From Leptospira wolbachii serovar Codice str. CDC (GTDB taxonomy: Bacteria > Spirochaetota > Leptospiria > Leptospirales > Leptospiraceae), in the NCBI RefSeq assembly GCF_000332515.2, contig NZ_AOGZ02000014.1, positions 2,434,001 to 2,498,000 on the forward strand: a stretch of DNA of 64,000 nt, read 5' to 3'. Below the pieces are notes generated by a model that saw only the letters and a list, made by a program, of their open reading frames with translations, made no database searches and was not told the DNA's origin. Position numbers and translations under genes: made by a program. Numbering within the stretch: the first letter of the stretch is position 1; each line of letters starts with the position of its first letter. Positions 44,437-53,933 of the stretch are shown piece after piece.

Positions 44437-44811
44437 ATGTTAAGAAAAATATTCACATCTATATTGTTATTCGGAATATCTATCTCTGTATTCTGTAAAT
44501 TCCTTGAGACATTTGATTTTCAGTGCTTAAATGATGAGTTTATTTCCAAAGTAATTGATCAGGAACATCAAAATTCGGAAGTTCCCTGTGATGGAAAAAC
44601 CCATAGCTTCGAAGATTGTTTTTGTCAGAAAGATTATTCTATCTTCGAATCGACGAAGTATTTCAAACCTGTTTTTATCGTTTTTTCCGTATCCTTTATT
44701 TCTGATATTTCAATCTCTCTAATTGACCATCTTGAATACCAAAATCCTGAGCTGGTATTTTCAGATCTCTATTTTTCCCAACAACTAACTCACACTAAAC
44801 TTCAAATCTGA
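44437..44811 (+). CDS. Small Cys-rich exported protein at the head of the metal efflux operon
   Basis: A 124-residue protein with an N-terminal hydrophobic helix that ends SVFC and looks like a signal or lipoprotein leader. The mature region has Cys in FQCLND, EVPCDGK and DCFCQKD, and a second hydrophobic stretch lies at about residues 80-97. It occupies the position of the small periplasmic CzcI in Cupriavidus czc operons, but I see no sequence likeness to CzcI. It lies 47 bases before the CzcC-like gene. Metal sensing or binding is a positional inference. Confidence 0.5.
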   Translation: MLRKIFTSILLFGISISVFCKFLETFDFQCLNDEFISKVIDQEHQNSEVPCDGKTHSFEDCFCQKDYSIFESTKYFKPVFIVFSVSFISDISISLIDHLEYQNPELVFSDLYFSQQLTHTKLQI

Positions 44812-44858
44812 TATAAAGCCTACTTCTTCTTTAGCTTTATATTGTATTGGAGTAAAAT

Positions 44859-46097
44859 ATGTTATTATTAAGGAATGCGTTTGCGTTCAGCTTCGTCTTG
44901 GCGTTGCCGCTATATTCTCAGTCTTTTTCTCTTGATCAGATACTGAGTATTGCCGAATCCAAAGCGGATTTAATCCTCTCTGGACAGGCGAAAGTAGAAG
45001 AAGCTGAAAATTTAAAACAAAAAGCGGGAAAATACAAGAACCCGAACATTTCTTTGGATTACGGTAGAAGACGGGCAAGTAATGAATCTGGTCCCGAATA
45101 CGCATTGGGATTAAGCCAAGACTTCTACTATCCAGGAAAGAGAGACTTACGAATCAAAATTGCCGAAGCAAGTGAAAAGTCACTTTTGGCAGAGTTAGAA
45201 CAAAGTAAGTTAGAGTATAGGTTCAGTGTGATTAAGTTGGTATACTCTTACTTAATCGCTTCAGAAAAGGCTTCTCACATTAAGGATAGGATCAAGCGAG
45301 TCTCTCAAATTGAATCCTATATCGAGAAGAAAGTTTTCGTTTCTCCTGAAACAAAAGTTGAGTTGTATCTTGTGCAAAATCGTTTGTTAACCCTTCAAAA
45401 GCACCTGATTGTTCTTGAGAAAAATAGATCGGTAGAATGGGAGAAACTGAATTTTTTCTTAGGTTTGGAAAAGGAAATTTCAATTCGATCTCCTTGGCTT
45501 CAGAAAGGAAAACCTCTACCTAAAAGTGATCTTTTGTCAGCAATGATTAGTAAGAATCCTGTATTAAAACAATCTCAGAGTAGAATTCAACAAGCAAAGG
45601 AAGAAGTAGAACTTGCAAGATTAGATAAGTATTCGGATATAAAATTGCAAGGTTCGATTGGAGAAGATAAGTCGGGGGTTGCCAATAGATTCTTTGACTT
45701 AGGTGTCTCGTTTGCTGTACCTTCGTTGGACACTAACGAGGATGTTGTGAAGAGTATGCAAGCTAGAACCGTATCAGAGAATTATCTTCTCAATCATCAA
45801 ATAAGAATCTTAACGACCAGGCTAAACTCCAGCTTAATAGAATACGATTCCATTAACAAATCCTTAGATAAATTTTCCATTTCTCTAGTTTCTTCCATAG
45901 AACAAAAACTTAGTTATGCGGATAATGAATTTATCAAAGGTCGCATCAGCCTAATTAATTATTTGGAACTTGAAACACAACTTCATGAAACTCATGAAGC
46001 TATATACGACTATCAAATGCAGTTTGTGGACAACATTACCGAGATTTTGTTTTTAACTAATAATCCTGATTTTGAAGGAGCCATCGATGTTAAGTAG
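44859..46097 (+). CDS. TolC-family outer membrane efflux protein, CzcC-like
   Basis: A 412-residue protein with a signal peptide (cleavage near YSQS) and the two long helical hairpins of the outer membrane factor family. SLDQILSIAESKADLILSG opens the first half, GLSQDFYYPGKRDLRI follows, and a repeat of the pattern occurs after residue 220 (ARLDKYSDIKLQGSIGED). It would form the outer-membrane exit duct for the RND pump encoded next. ATTGGAGT lies 7 bases before the ATG. Its 3' end overlaps the czcA-like start by 11 bases. Confidence 0.85.
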   Translation: MLLLRNAFAFSFVLALPLYSQSFSLDQILSIAESKADLILSGQAKVEEAENLKQKAGKYKNPNISLDYGRRRASNESGPEYALGLSQDFYYPGKRDLRIKIAEASEKSLLAELEQSKLEYRFSVIKLVYSYLIASEKASHIKDRIKRVSQIESYIEKKVFVSPETKVELYLVQNRLLTLQKHLIVLEKNRSVEWEKLNFFLGLEKEISIRSPWLQKGKPLPKSDLLSAMISKNPVLKQSQSRIQQAKEEVELARLDKYSDIKLQGSIGEDKSGVANRFFDLGVSFAVPSLDTNEDVVKSMQARTVSENYLLNHQIRILTTRLNSSLIEYDSINKSLDKFSISLVSSIEQKLSYADNEFIKGRISLINYLELETQLHETHEAIYDYQMQFVDNITEILFLTNNPDFEGAIDVK

Positions 46098-49000
46098 AAT
46101 ATTAGAGTATTCGCTCAAGAATAGAAGTTTTGTAATCATTTTCTCGTTTCTGTTGATCTCTTTAGGATTGTATTCTCTGTCCAGGGTTTCTCTTGATGCA
46201 TTACCAGACATTTCTAATGTAATCGTCGAAGTGAATACAAAATCAGGTTCTTTAGATCCAGAACTGGTAGAGAAAACAATAACTTTCTTTATCGAAACGG
46301 AGTTATCGGGAATTCCAGGTGTGGTAGATATTAGGTCATTGTCCAAGTTCGGATTGTCTAATGTGGTTTTGACTTTTGAAGATGGCACTGATGTTTATCG
46401 TGCTAGGCAAATCGTAATGGAACGACTTCAGAATGTAAAAGATAGAATCCCACCTTGGGCTATGCCTGAATTAACGCCTATTACTACAGGGCTTGGCGAG
46501 ATATTGATGTATTCTGTTACTGCAAAATCTGGCTCTAAGTTAGATATGTTAGATGAATCAGAAAAACTGACGTATCTGCGAACGATACAGGATTTAAGTA
46601 TAAGAAATCAAATCAGATCTAATGTGAAAAATATTGCTGAAGTGGATACGATAGGAGGATATGCACAAGAAATACATATTGACTTAATTCCAAATAAGTT
46701 AAAAGCACAAAGCATTAGTATTAATGAGATCATTAATGCTCTTGATTCCGTTGGAGATAACTTTGGCGGAGGTTATATAGAGAAAAACGATGAAATGATC
46801 ATTGCAAGATCTTTCGGAAGTGGATTGAAATTGGAAGAATTGAAAAAAATTCCAATCCGTCAGAATGGTTTAGGTAATTTAGTTCGAGTAGGTGATGTCG
46901 CCGTCGTAAGAGTTCATGGAATGCAGAGGTTAGGATCAGCAACGCATAACGGAAAAGAAATCGTTCTTGGGACAGTGATGATGTTGATGGGATCGAATAG
47001 CAGGGAAACTGTAAGTGAATTGAAAGACTTCTTGGACAAGATCCAATTGCCCGAAGATGTAGAGATCAACATATTAAGCGAAAGAAGTTTTCTTGTGAAT
47101 GCTACGATTGCAACGATATTTAAAAATTTAACGGAAGGTGCACTACTTGTTGTATTGATTCTTTTTCTGGCTCTGGGAAATTTCAGGGCATCCATTTTTG
47201 TAGCAATCATCATTCCTCTTTCTATGTTGTTCACCGCAATAGGGATGTATTATTTTAACATATCTGCAAATTTAATGAGCCTAGGTGCAATTGATTTTGG
47301 GTTACTCGTTGATGCCGCGATCGTTATGGTCGAGAACGTGCTTGCGAAGAGAGAAGAGTTAGGTGATAGTCCCGTTTCTGATCCAATAACATTTGTATTG
47401 GAAGCTTCTCGGGAAATTTTGGCACCTGTCACGTCCGGTATCATTATAGTCGCAACTGTGTATGTCCCGATTCTAACTTTGGATGGAGTGGAAGGGAAGA
47501 TGTTTCGTCCTATGGCAGAGGCAGTATTGTTAGCACTTGGCGGTAGTTATTTAATCACATTACTCGTTATTCCAACGTTATGTTTGTTCATAGTAAAGGG
47601 ATATATCCAAAAATCTAAAAAGAACGGCAGGTTCGATAAAATTAAGAATTTATATGTTCCTATCCTACTTTTCGGATTTAAACAGAGGCGATTTGCTTTA
47701 TTAACTGCAGTTTCTTTGTTCTGTGTTTCTTGCTTAATATTCTTTAGATTAGGTGGCGATTTTATTCCTCAATTGAAAGAGGGAGATATGATGATTACTG
47801 TTGTTCGGGATAGTAATATCAGTTTATCCAAATCCACCGAAATGCAGAAGAAAATGGAGACTTTTTTGCGTGGATTTAAAGAAGTTGAGTATGTGTTTTC
47901 AAGAACTGGGACTACCGAAGTTGCTAATGATCCAATGGGAATTTATATGTCGGATACTTTTGTTATCCTTAAAAAGGACTCAATCGATTCTTTGATTCGA
48001 GAAAAGAACTGGAATGAATTTATAGAAAGGTTAAGGGTTCGCTTAAATGATGAATTTCCTGAGGATGAAATATCCATTGGACAACCTGTAGAAGCAAGAT
48101 TCAACGAGTTATTGGAAGGTAGTCGTGCTGATATTACTTTTCGTATTTTAGGAAACGATTTAGAGACATTAATTTTACTTCAAAACGCTGCTGAAGAGAA
48201 TTTGAAATCAATCGATGGAGTAGGTGATGTTGAACTTGATCCTATCTTAGCACTAAGGCATGGCAAAGTTTTGGATTTTAAACCTGATTATGATCGTATC
48301 CTTCGGTATGGTATCACCATTCAAGATTTCAACAATACATATAATGCATACCTAAGTGGTAGAAGTGTTGGCAACTACTATGAAAACGATAAAAAATTTC
48401 CTATTGTTGTGAAGCTTGCGGAAGAATATCGTGAGTCTCTTTCCGATTTAAGCCAATTGCCGATAGGAACGCTGGATTTGGGTGCTGTTTCTATGCGTGA
48501 GGTTTCTAATTTTACTTTGGAAAAAAAAGTAATGACTATTTCTCGGAGTAACGGTAGGCGTTATGCTGCGATTTCTATTAATTTGGAAAACCGTGATATG
48601 GAGAGTTTTGTTAAAGAAGCAAAGGAGAAAATTAATTCAAACCTTAGTATTCCAAATAATTATCAGGTTTTTTGGGGAGGGCAATTTAAAAACTTAGAGA
48701 AGGCAAAGTCAAAACTTGCGATCGTTGTTCCCGTTACTTTGTTCGCTATATTTTTTCTTTTACTCAAAAGTTTAAATAGTTATAAACAAGCGATTTTGGT
48801 TTATTTAAGTATACCCTTTGCAACGACAGGAGGTATCTTCGCTCTTTATTTAAGAGGAATGAACTTTAGCATTTCAGCAGCCATTGGATTTATCGCCTTA
48901 TCTGGCATTGCCATACTCAATGGAGTTGTAAAAATACATAATATAAATCAGTTACGTAAGAGCGGAATGTCTCTTAAAGAAGCTGTCCAAGAAGCTGCTG

Positions 49001-49194
49001 TATCCAGACTAAGACCTGTATTAATGACAGCCTTGGTTGCATCTTTAGGATTTATTCCTATGGCAATCGGTGAAGGATTAGGTGCGGAAGTGCAAATGCC
49101 GTTGGCAACTGTAGTCATAGGTGGGCTTGTTTCCTCCACCTTGTTAACGTTATTCCTACTTCCCGTGTTTTACGAATGGCTTGAGGAAGATTAA
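46087..49194 (+). CDS. Heavy-metal RND transporter, CzcA-like
   Basis: The ATG at 46087 follows AAGGAG by 6 bases and gives 1035 residues; the TTG at 46072 is less likely. The chain has 12 transmembrane helices and two large periplasmic loops. DFGLLVDAAIVMVEN in helix 4 contains the Asp pair typical of the heavy-metal branch (CzcA, CusA), and EGDMMI and DGVGDV mark the pore domain. It exports divalent metals such as Zn, Co or Cd with proton uptake. The usual membrane-fusion partner CzcB is not encoded anywhere in this operon. Confidence 0.9.
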   Translation: MLSRILEYSLKNRSFVIIFSFLLISLGLYSLSRVSLDALPDISNVIVEVNTKSGSLDPELVEKTITFFIETELSGIPGVVDIRSLSKFGLSNVVLTFEDGTDVYRARQIVMERLQNVKDRIPPWAMPELTPITTGLGEILMYSVTAKSGSKLDMLDESEKLTYLRTIQDLSIRNQIRSNVKNIAEVDTIGGYAQEIHIDLIPNKLKAQSISINEIINALDSVGDNFGGGYIEKNDEMIIARSFGSGLKLEELKKIPIRQNGLGNLVRVGDVAVVRVHGMQRLGSATHNGKEIVLGTVMMLMGSNSRETVSELKDFLDKIQLPEDVEINILSERSFLVNATIATIFKNLTEGALLVVLILFLALGNFRASIFVAIIIPLSMLFTAIGMYYFNISANLMSLGAIDFGLLVDAAIVMVENVLAKREELGDSPVSDPITFVLEASREILAPVTSGIIIVATVYVPILTLDGVEGKMFRPMAEAVLLALGGSYLITLLVIPTLCLFIVKGYIQKSKKNGRFDKIKNLYVPILLFGFKQRRFALLTAVSLFCVSCLIFFRLGGDFIPQLKEGDMMITVVRDSNISLSKSTEMQKKMETFLRGFKEVEYVFSRTGTTEVANDPMGIYMSDTFVILKKDSIDSLIREKNWNEFIERLRVRLNDEFPEDEISIGQPVEARFNELLEGSRADITFRILGNDLETLILLQNAAEENLKSIDGVGDVELDPILALRHGKVLDFKPDYDRILRYGITIQDFNNTYNAYLSGRSVGNYYENDKKFPIVVKLAEEYRESLSDLSQLPIGTLDLGAVSMREVSNFTLEKKVMTISRSNGRRYAAISINLENRDMESFVKEAKEKINSNLSIPNNYQVFWGGQFKNLEKAKSKLAIVVPVTLFAIFFLLLKSLNSYKQAILVYLSIPFATTGGIFALYLRGMNFSISAAIGFIALSGIAILNGVVKIHNINQLRKSGMSLKEAVQEAAVSRLRPVLMTALVASLGFIPMAIGEGLGAEVQMPLATVVIGGLVSSTLLTLFLLPVFYEWLEED

Positions 49195-49238
49195 ACAGAA
49201 TACGGATTATTTTGCGATTATAGGTGAGGAAATTGATC

Positions 49239-51254
49239 ATGAAAGATAAATATATTCAGAAAGCTCCGGTTAAGTCTCTTTGTTGCGCAGAAGACGAAAA
49301 CGAATACTCTAAAGTAGATACAAAAAGATTGAAAAATGAATCGGATAATCATGAACATGGCGAGGATAATGAGCATGATCACAGTCATCCGATAAAAATA
49401 TTTTTGCCGAGTATCATCTCTCTAGTGTTATTACTCGGTGCTATTTTTTTCGATAATGTATTAAAACCAGAATGGTTTAAAGGTTGGGTTAGGATTCTTT
49501 GGTATCTACTTTCTTATACTCCTGTGGGCTTGCCTGTACTGAAAGAAGCTGGCATTAATATTGGAAAAGGAGAAATTTTTTCTGAGTTCTTCTTAATGAG
49601 TATTGCTACGATCGGAGCATTTGCCATTGGCGAATATCCAGAAGGTGTTGCAGTCATGTTATTTTATGCCATTGGGGAGGTTTTTCAAAACATAGCGGTA
49701 AAAAGGGCGAAGTCTAGTATCAAGTCTTTACTTGATCAAAGACCTGATGAAGTTACGGTGTTAAGAAATAATCTACAACAAACAGTAAAGGCAGAAAGCG
49801 TTACTATTGATGAGATTATACAACTTAAACCAGGAGAAAAGCTTGGTCTCGATGGAATATTATTATCTGATATAGCATCATTTAACACAGCGGCTTTAAC
49901 TGGTGAAAGTAAACCAGATACGAAAGCAATAGGCGATACCGTATTGGCTGGTATGATTAATCTTAATACTGTTTCCCAGGTAAAAGTAACAGCAATATAC
50001 GCAGATAGTAAACTAAGTAAAATCTTGGAATTAGTTCAAAACGCGACTTCTAGGAAAGCACCTACAGAATTACTTATTCGGAAATTCGCAAAAATTTATA
50101 CACCTATTGTTGTTCTGTTAGCTATAGCAACATGTTTACTTCCTTATTTTTTTATATCAGACTATCAATTTAGTGATTGGTTGTATCGGTCTTTGGTGTT
50201 TCTAGTTATTTCTTGCCCTTGTGCATTAGTGATAAGCATTCCTTTGGGTTACTTCGGTGGTATTGGTGCAGCTAGTCGGAACGGTATCTTGTTCAAAGGC
50301 AGTAATTTTTTAGATGCTCTTGCTAGCATTCAAAATTTGGTAATGGATAAAACTGGGACAATGACAGAGGGAGTTTTTAAAGTTCAGGAAGTTGTTTTCA
50401 ATCCAGGATTCAACCAAGCTGAAATTCTAAAAATGGTAAAAGCTCTGGAAAGTCATAGTAGTCATCCAGTAGCAACTGCTATCATCGGCTTTGTTGACTC
50501 AGTAAGTGATGAGATTTTCTTACAGAGTGTAGAGGAAATCTCTGGATATGGATTAAAAGCTGAGGTGGATGGAAAGCAGTTATTAGTCGGGAATTTTAAG
50601 CTGATGGATAAATTTGCCATCGTTTACGACATTGATCCGAAGACTATTGTTTATACGGTCATTGCGGTTGCTTACGATAAAGAGTTTATCGGTTATATTA
50701 CTATTGCTGATCGCATTAAAGAAGATGCTCAAATCGCAATTGATAAGTTGAATTTGCTTGGTGTAAAATCAACAATGCTAAGTGGCGATAAAAGTACGAT
50801 AGTAAAATTTGTTGCAGAAAAACTAGGCATACAGAGTGCTTTTGGGGATTTGCTTCCCGAAGATAAAGTAAACAAGATAAAGGAAATCAAATCGAAAGGA
50901 GAAACCGTGGCTTTTGTCGGAGACGGGGTTAATGATGCACCTGTTGTAGCGTTAAGTGACGTGGGTATTGCGATGGGTGGTTTAGGAAGTGATGCCACAA
51001 TTGAAACTGCTGATGTAGTAATACAGGACGACAAACCAAGTAAAATACCTATGGCAATCAATATCGGGAAGCAGACAAGACTGATTGTTTGGCAAAATAT
51101 CATTCTAGCTTTTGTGGTAAAAGGTATTGTACTGATCTTAGGTGCAGGTGGACTGGCAACAATGTGGGAAGCTGTTTTCGCAGATGTCGGGGTTGCACTT
51201 CTCGCGATTTTAAATTCAGTCAGATTGCAGATGAAAAAATTCGCAATTAAATAG
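49239..51254 (+). CDS. P1B-type heavy metal ATPase (Zn/Cd/Pb group)
   Basis: The ATG at 49239 has GAGGA 9 bases upstream and gives 671 residues. The N-terminus is a His/Asp/Glu-rich metal-binding tail (HEHGEDNEHDHSH) with a CC pair at about residues 14-15, replacing a classical HMA domain. Transmembrane CPC (ISCPCALVIS), the phosphorylation loop DKTGTMTEG, SSHP, GDGVNDAP and a last-helix FADVGVALLAILNSVR match the ZntA/CadA branch. It pumps zinc, cadmium or lead out of the cytoplasm. It lies in the same operon as the RND pump, so cytoplasmic and periplasmic export would work in series. Confidence 0.9.
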   Translation: MKDKYIQKAPVKSLCCAEDENEYSKVDTKRLKNESDNHEHGEDNEHDHSHPIKIFLPSIISLVLLLGAIFFDNVLKPEWFKGWVRILWYLLSYTPVGLPVLKEAGINIGKGEIFSEFFLMSIATIGAFAIGEYPEGVAVMLFYAIGEVFQNIAVKRAKSSIKSLLDQRPDEVTVLRNNLQQTVKAESVTIDEIIQLKPGEKLGLDGILLSDIASFNTAALTGESKPDTKAIGDTVLAGMINLNTVSQVKVTAIYADSKLSKILELVQNATSRKAPTELLIRKFAKIYTPIVVLLAIATCLLPYFFISDYQFSDWLYRSLVFLVISCPCALVISIPLGYFGGIGAASRNGILFKGSNFLDALASIQNLVMDKTGTMTEGVFKVQEVVFNPGFNQAEILKMVKALESHSSHPVATAIIGFVDSVSDEIFLQSVEEISGYGLKAEVDGKQLLVGNFKLMDKFAIVYDIDPKTIVYTVIAVAYDKEFIGYITIADRIKEDAQIAIDKLNLLGVKSTMLSGDKSTIVKFVAEKLGIQSAFGDLLPEDKVNKIKEIKSKGETVAFVGDGVNDAPVVALSDVGIAMGGLGSDATIETADVVIQDDKPSKIPMAINIGKQTRLIVWQNIILAFVVKGIVLILGAGGLATMWEAVFADVGVALLAILNSVRLQMKKFAIK

Positions 51255-51305
51255 TGAATTTTATTAAGTCATTTGAAGTTTTCGTGTAATTAATAGGAGA
51301 TATTT

Positions 51306-51917
51306 ATGTTATTAGAAATCGGTTTTGTTGGAATTTTATTTATAATTTATTTAGTTTTATGGAAAACTAAAAGAATGATTCAGAAAAAAAGAACTGGAAA
51401 AGATCCAGAAGTCATCGGGAAATCGAAATCGAATTTGCAAGCCTTAATGAATATTCTTTTTAAAGCGATAACCTATTATGTAATACTGATAATCGTAATT
51501 CATGCTTTAAAACTTGATTTATATGGGTTAAATGCTCAATTCGATTTCTTGGTTGGAATCGAATGGGATATTACCGGTTTTGTTATTGGGTTGATTGGTC
51601 TTTCTTTTTGTTTGTATGCACAAATAAAAATGAAAAATTCTTGGCGAGTCGGTATAGATGAGAATTCGAAAGAGGAATTGATTACTGATGGCATCTTTAG
51701 TTTAGTAAGAAATCCTACGTATCTTGGATTGTTTCTTCTGAATTTTGGTGTTTGGATTATTTGGCCGACTCACTTAGTTTTTTATTTAAACATTGTTTTT
51801 GTTTTGTTATTTGAAATACAAGTTCGTTGTGAGGAAGATTTTCTAGAAAACTTGTATGGAGAGGACTATAAGTTATACAAAGAAAAATCATATAGATACC
51901 TTCCTTTCTTATATTAG
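51306..51917 (+). CDS. Isoprenylcysteine methyltransferase-like membrane protein, CzcN-like
   Basis: A 203-residue protein with about five hydrophobic helices. DGIFSLVRNPTYLGLFLLNFG and EIQVRCEEDFLENLYGEDY are the SAM-binding core of the ICMT/PEMT family. An identical family member, CzcN, accompanies czc operons in Cupriavidus, which supports a role in the metal operon here. AATAGGAGAT lies before the ATG, 51 bases after the ATPase. The methylated substrate is unknown for this branch. Confidence 0.8.
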   Translation: MLLEIGFVGILFIIYLVLWKTKRMIQKKRTGKDPEVIGKSKSNLQALMNILFKAITYYVILIIVIHALKLDLYGLNAQFDFLVGIEWDITGFVIGLIGLSFCLYAQIKMKNSWRVGIDENSKEELITDGIFSLVRNPTYLGLFLLNFGVWIIWPTHLVFYLNIVFVLLFEIQVRCEEDFLENLYGEDYKLYKEKSYRYLPFLY

Positions 51918-51957
51918 AATCACTTTTTCGCCTTTGAAAGAGTCCGGATATTTGGGA

Positions 51958-51996
51958 GAATCAGAATTGTGACTGATATCCTTACAATTGTGATTC
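51958..51996. terminator. Long inverted repeat at the end of the metal efflux operon
   Basis: GAATCAGAATTGT (51958-51970) and ACAATTGTGATTC (51984-51996) pair at 12 of 13 positions around a 13-base loop, between the CzcN-like gene and the convergent SDR gene. No T-run follows, so it may terminate from both sides weakly or serve as a protein-binding site. Confidence 0.5.
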
Positions 51997-52043
51997 GGGC
52001 TATCTTACTGGCAGTTTAATAGTTGTTTGCTGATAGACTCACA

Positions 52044-52748
52044 CTACCAACCGATCTCCTTCTTATCCCGAAAGAACTTTCCAGTCGGGCCACTATCAGG
52101 TAAAGTGGCCGCCCATACAATGGTTTCTGCCCCTTTCTCCACAGGCCTTGTGGCACTCGCTCCCCCCATATCGGTTTTTACCCAACCAGGACAAACAGAA
52201 TTGATTTTGATGTTTTTACCTGCGGCCTCAACACTCGATAGACTTGTGAGTGCATTGATTGCTGTTTTGGAAATGCGGTAAGCGGGATACCCTCCGCCCA
52301 TTTCAGACAACTGTCCCATCCCAGAACTGACATTCACAATCCGACCATAATTGTTTTGGATCATCATTGGTAGAAATGTCTGAATCAAACGAAAAGGGCC
52401 GTAGAGATTGACGAGGAGAGTTCTATGTAAGTCTTCGCTTGTGGTGTCATAAAAAGAGCCGGGATCAGCAAAGATCCCAGCATTGTTTACGAGAATGTCT
52501 AATTTACCAAAACTTCCTGTGATGGTATCGAATGCTCCACCTATACTTTGTTCTTTGGAAACATCGAGGGAAATGATTTCTCCTTTACCCACAGCCTGGA
52601 CGGCTGTTAGTGTTTCCGTTGCCTCTCCAGGGTTTCTAGCACCGATGAGGACATAGATTCCTTGTTTTGCCAGATCAATGGAGACTTGTTTTCCAATCCC
52701 TCGGTTGGCCCCTGTGACAAGTGCAATGCGTTCCTTGGTTTCTTTCAT
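52044..52748 (-). CDS. Short-chain dehydrogenase/reductase
   Basis: A 234-residue classical SDR. TGANRGIGK binds the dinucleotide, NNAG follows at the usual distance, NVSSGMG supplies the catalytic Ser, and YRISK is the catalytic Tyr-Lys pair. A PGWVKTDMGG loop closes the substrate pocket. Classical members reduce or oxidise small alcohols and ketones with NADP(H) or NAD(H). The substrate is unknown. It stands 53 bases downstream of the lipoprotein hydrolase on the same strand. Confidence 0.92.
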   Translation of the reverse strand: MKETKERIALVTGANRGIGKQVSIDLAKQGIYVLIGARNPGEATETLTAVQAVGKGEIISLDVSKEQSIGGAFDTITGSFGKLDILVNNAGIFADPGSFYDTTSEDLHRTLLVNLYGPFRLIQTFLPMMIQNNYGRIVNVSSGMGQLSEMGGGYPAYRISKTAINALTSLSSVEAAGKNIKINSVCPGWVKTDMGGASATRPVEKGAETIVWAATLPDSGPTGKFFRDKKEIGW

Positions 52749-52801
52749 GGAATCAAATCTCCTTCGGTAGAAAACTCTACCTTGCCTTCTATAGACCGTT
52801 T

Positions 52802-53815
52802 TTACTTCGTTTTAGAAAGTTCCGTAAGCCATTTTTCGGTTTGGGCTTCAATAAAAACTTTGTCGGTGATGACCCATTTGGACATCAGAACATGCATTCC
52901 ATTTTCAACGACTACCTTTTTGTTGAGAGGGCTTGGTGTTTTGTCCAAACCAAAATTTGTATATCCTTCTAACATTTTAGGAACACTGGCCGTTGGGTCT
53001 TGTTCTTTTTCAGATTTATAGTAGTACAGAAGTAAGGTGGGAGAAGTGACTTTACGAAAGACTTCAGGAACTGCCGCATAATTTCGTAAATCATTCACGC
53101 CAACGAGGGCTGAAAAATACTGCTCAGGATACCAGTAGTTATTTCTTTCTGGTAACACTTTGGGATTGTTATTGTGTGCGGAAGCTCTCACTTTTCCTTT
53201 CAATAAATGAATGAAGGTAAGTCCACCAGGATAGTTTAAAATATTCAAACTTCCATCAACAGGAGCATAGAAGGGGTTAGCAAGAACAAGGCCATCCACT
53301 TCTTCCGGGTATTCGGATGCAAGCCAAGTGGCAAGGAGTCCTCCCATAGAACTTCCAAACACAACCACCCGGTCCCCTTGGGATTGCATCATATACAATG
53401 CTTCTCTGGATGCATCCAAATAGTTGTTAAAATTTTGATCTCTTTGGTCTTCTTTGTTGGTTCCATGACCTGGTAGGCGAAGTAAGTAAGTATTGGCTTT
53501 AAACTTCTTTGCCAACTTTTCCATAACTTCTTCACCCTCTGCACGAGAAGCACCATATCCATGGATGTATAAAAATGCGAGGGGAGTTTTTTTACCAAAA
53601 CTGATATAACGTTCTTCGTTACCCGGTCTGTGGTTCTTCCGTTTACTTTCTGTTAACTTCTCTTGAAAGTAAACTTCAAAATTCGCATAACTCAAGTTTG
53701 CTTTTGGTTCGTACTTCGGTCGTCCTGAGCACGAAACAAGGACAAAGGAAACGGTGATGAGGAGGACAGCCGACAGCTGTCGAAGGTTGTGGAATAAAGA
53801 ACACGATTTAGCCAT
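52802..53815 (-). CDS. Alpha/beta-hydrolase lipoprotein
   Basis: The ATG at 53815 places a signal peptide ending at VLVSC (Cys29) at the N-terminus; the frame stays open to 53875 but that is longer than needed. The 337-residue protein has the oxyanion motif YIHGYGASRAEGE, LPGHGTN, the nucleophile elbow FGSSMGG and a late GMHVL for the catalytic His. This pattern is close to monoacylglycerol lipases and carboxylesterases. It is anchored on a membrane surface and probably cleaves lipid esters. Confidence 0.85.
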   Translation of the reverse strand: MAKSCSLFHNLRQLSAVLLITVSFVLVSCSGRPKYEPKANLSYANFEVYFQEKLTESKRKNHRPGNEERYISFGKKTPLAFLYIHGYGASRAEGEEVMEKLAKKFKANTYLLRLPGHGTNKEDQRDQNFNNYLDASREALYMMQSQGDRVVVFGSSMGGLLATWLASEYPEEVDGLVLANPFYAPVDGSLNILNYPGGLTFIHLLKGKVRASAHNNNPKVLPERNNYWYPEQYFSALVGVNDLRNYAAVPEVFRKVTSPTLLLYYYKSEKEQDPTASVPKMLEGYTNFGLDKTPSPLNKKVVVENGMHVLMSKWVITDKVFIEAQTEKWLTELSKTK

Positions 53816-53933
53816 ACAAATGGAAAATATAACATTGTATTTGCTTTCTTGTAAAGAGAGAAAAACCCTTGGCACAGGAAGGGTCGTACGAAAAAAGGTA
53901 GTAAATACCCATTCTCAGAAGGAACATCCCGGA

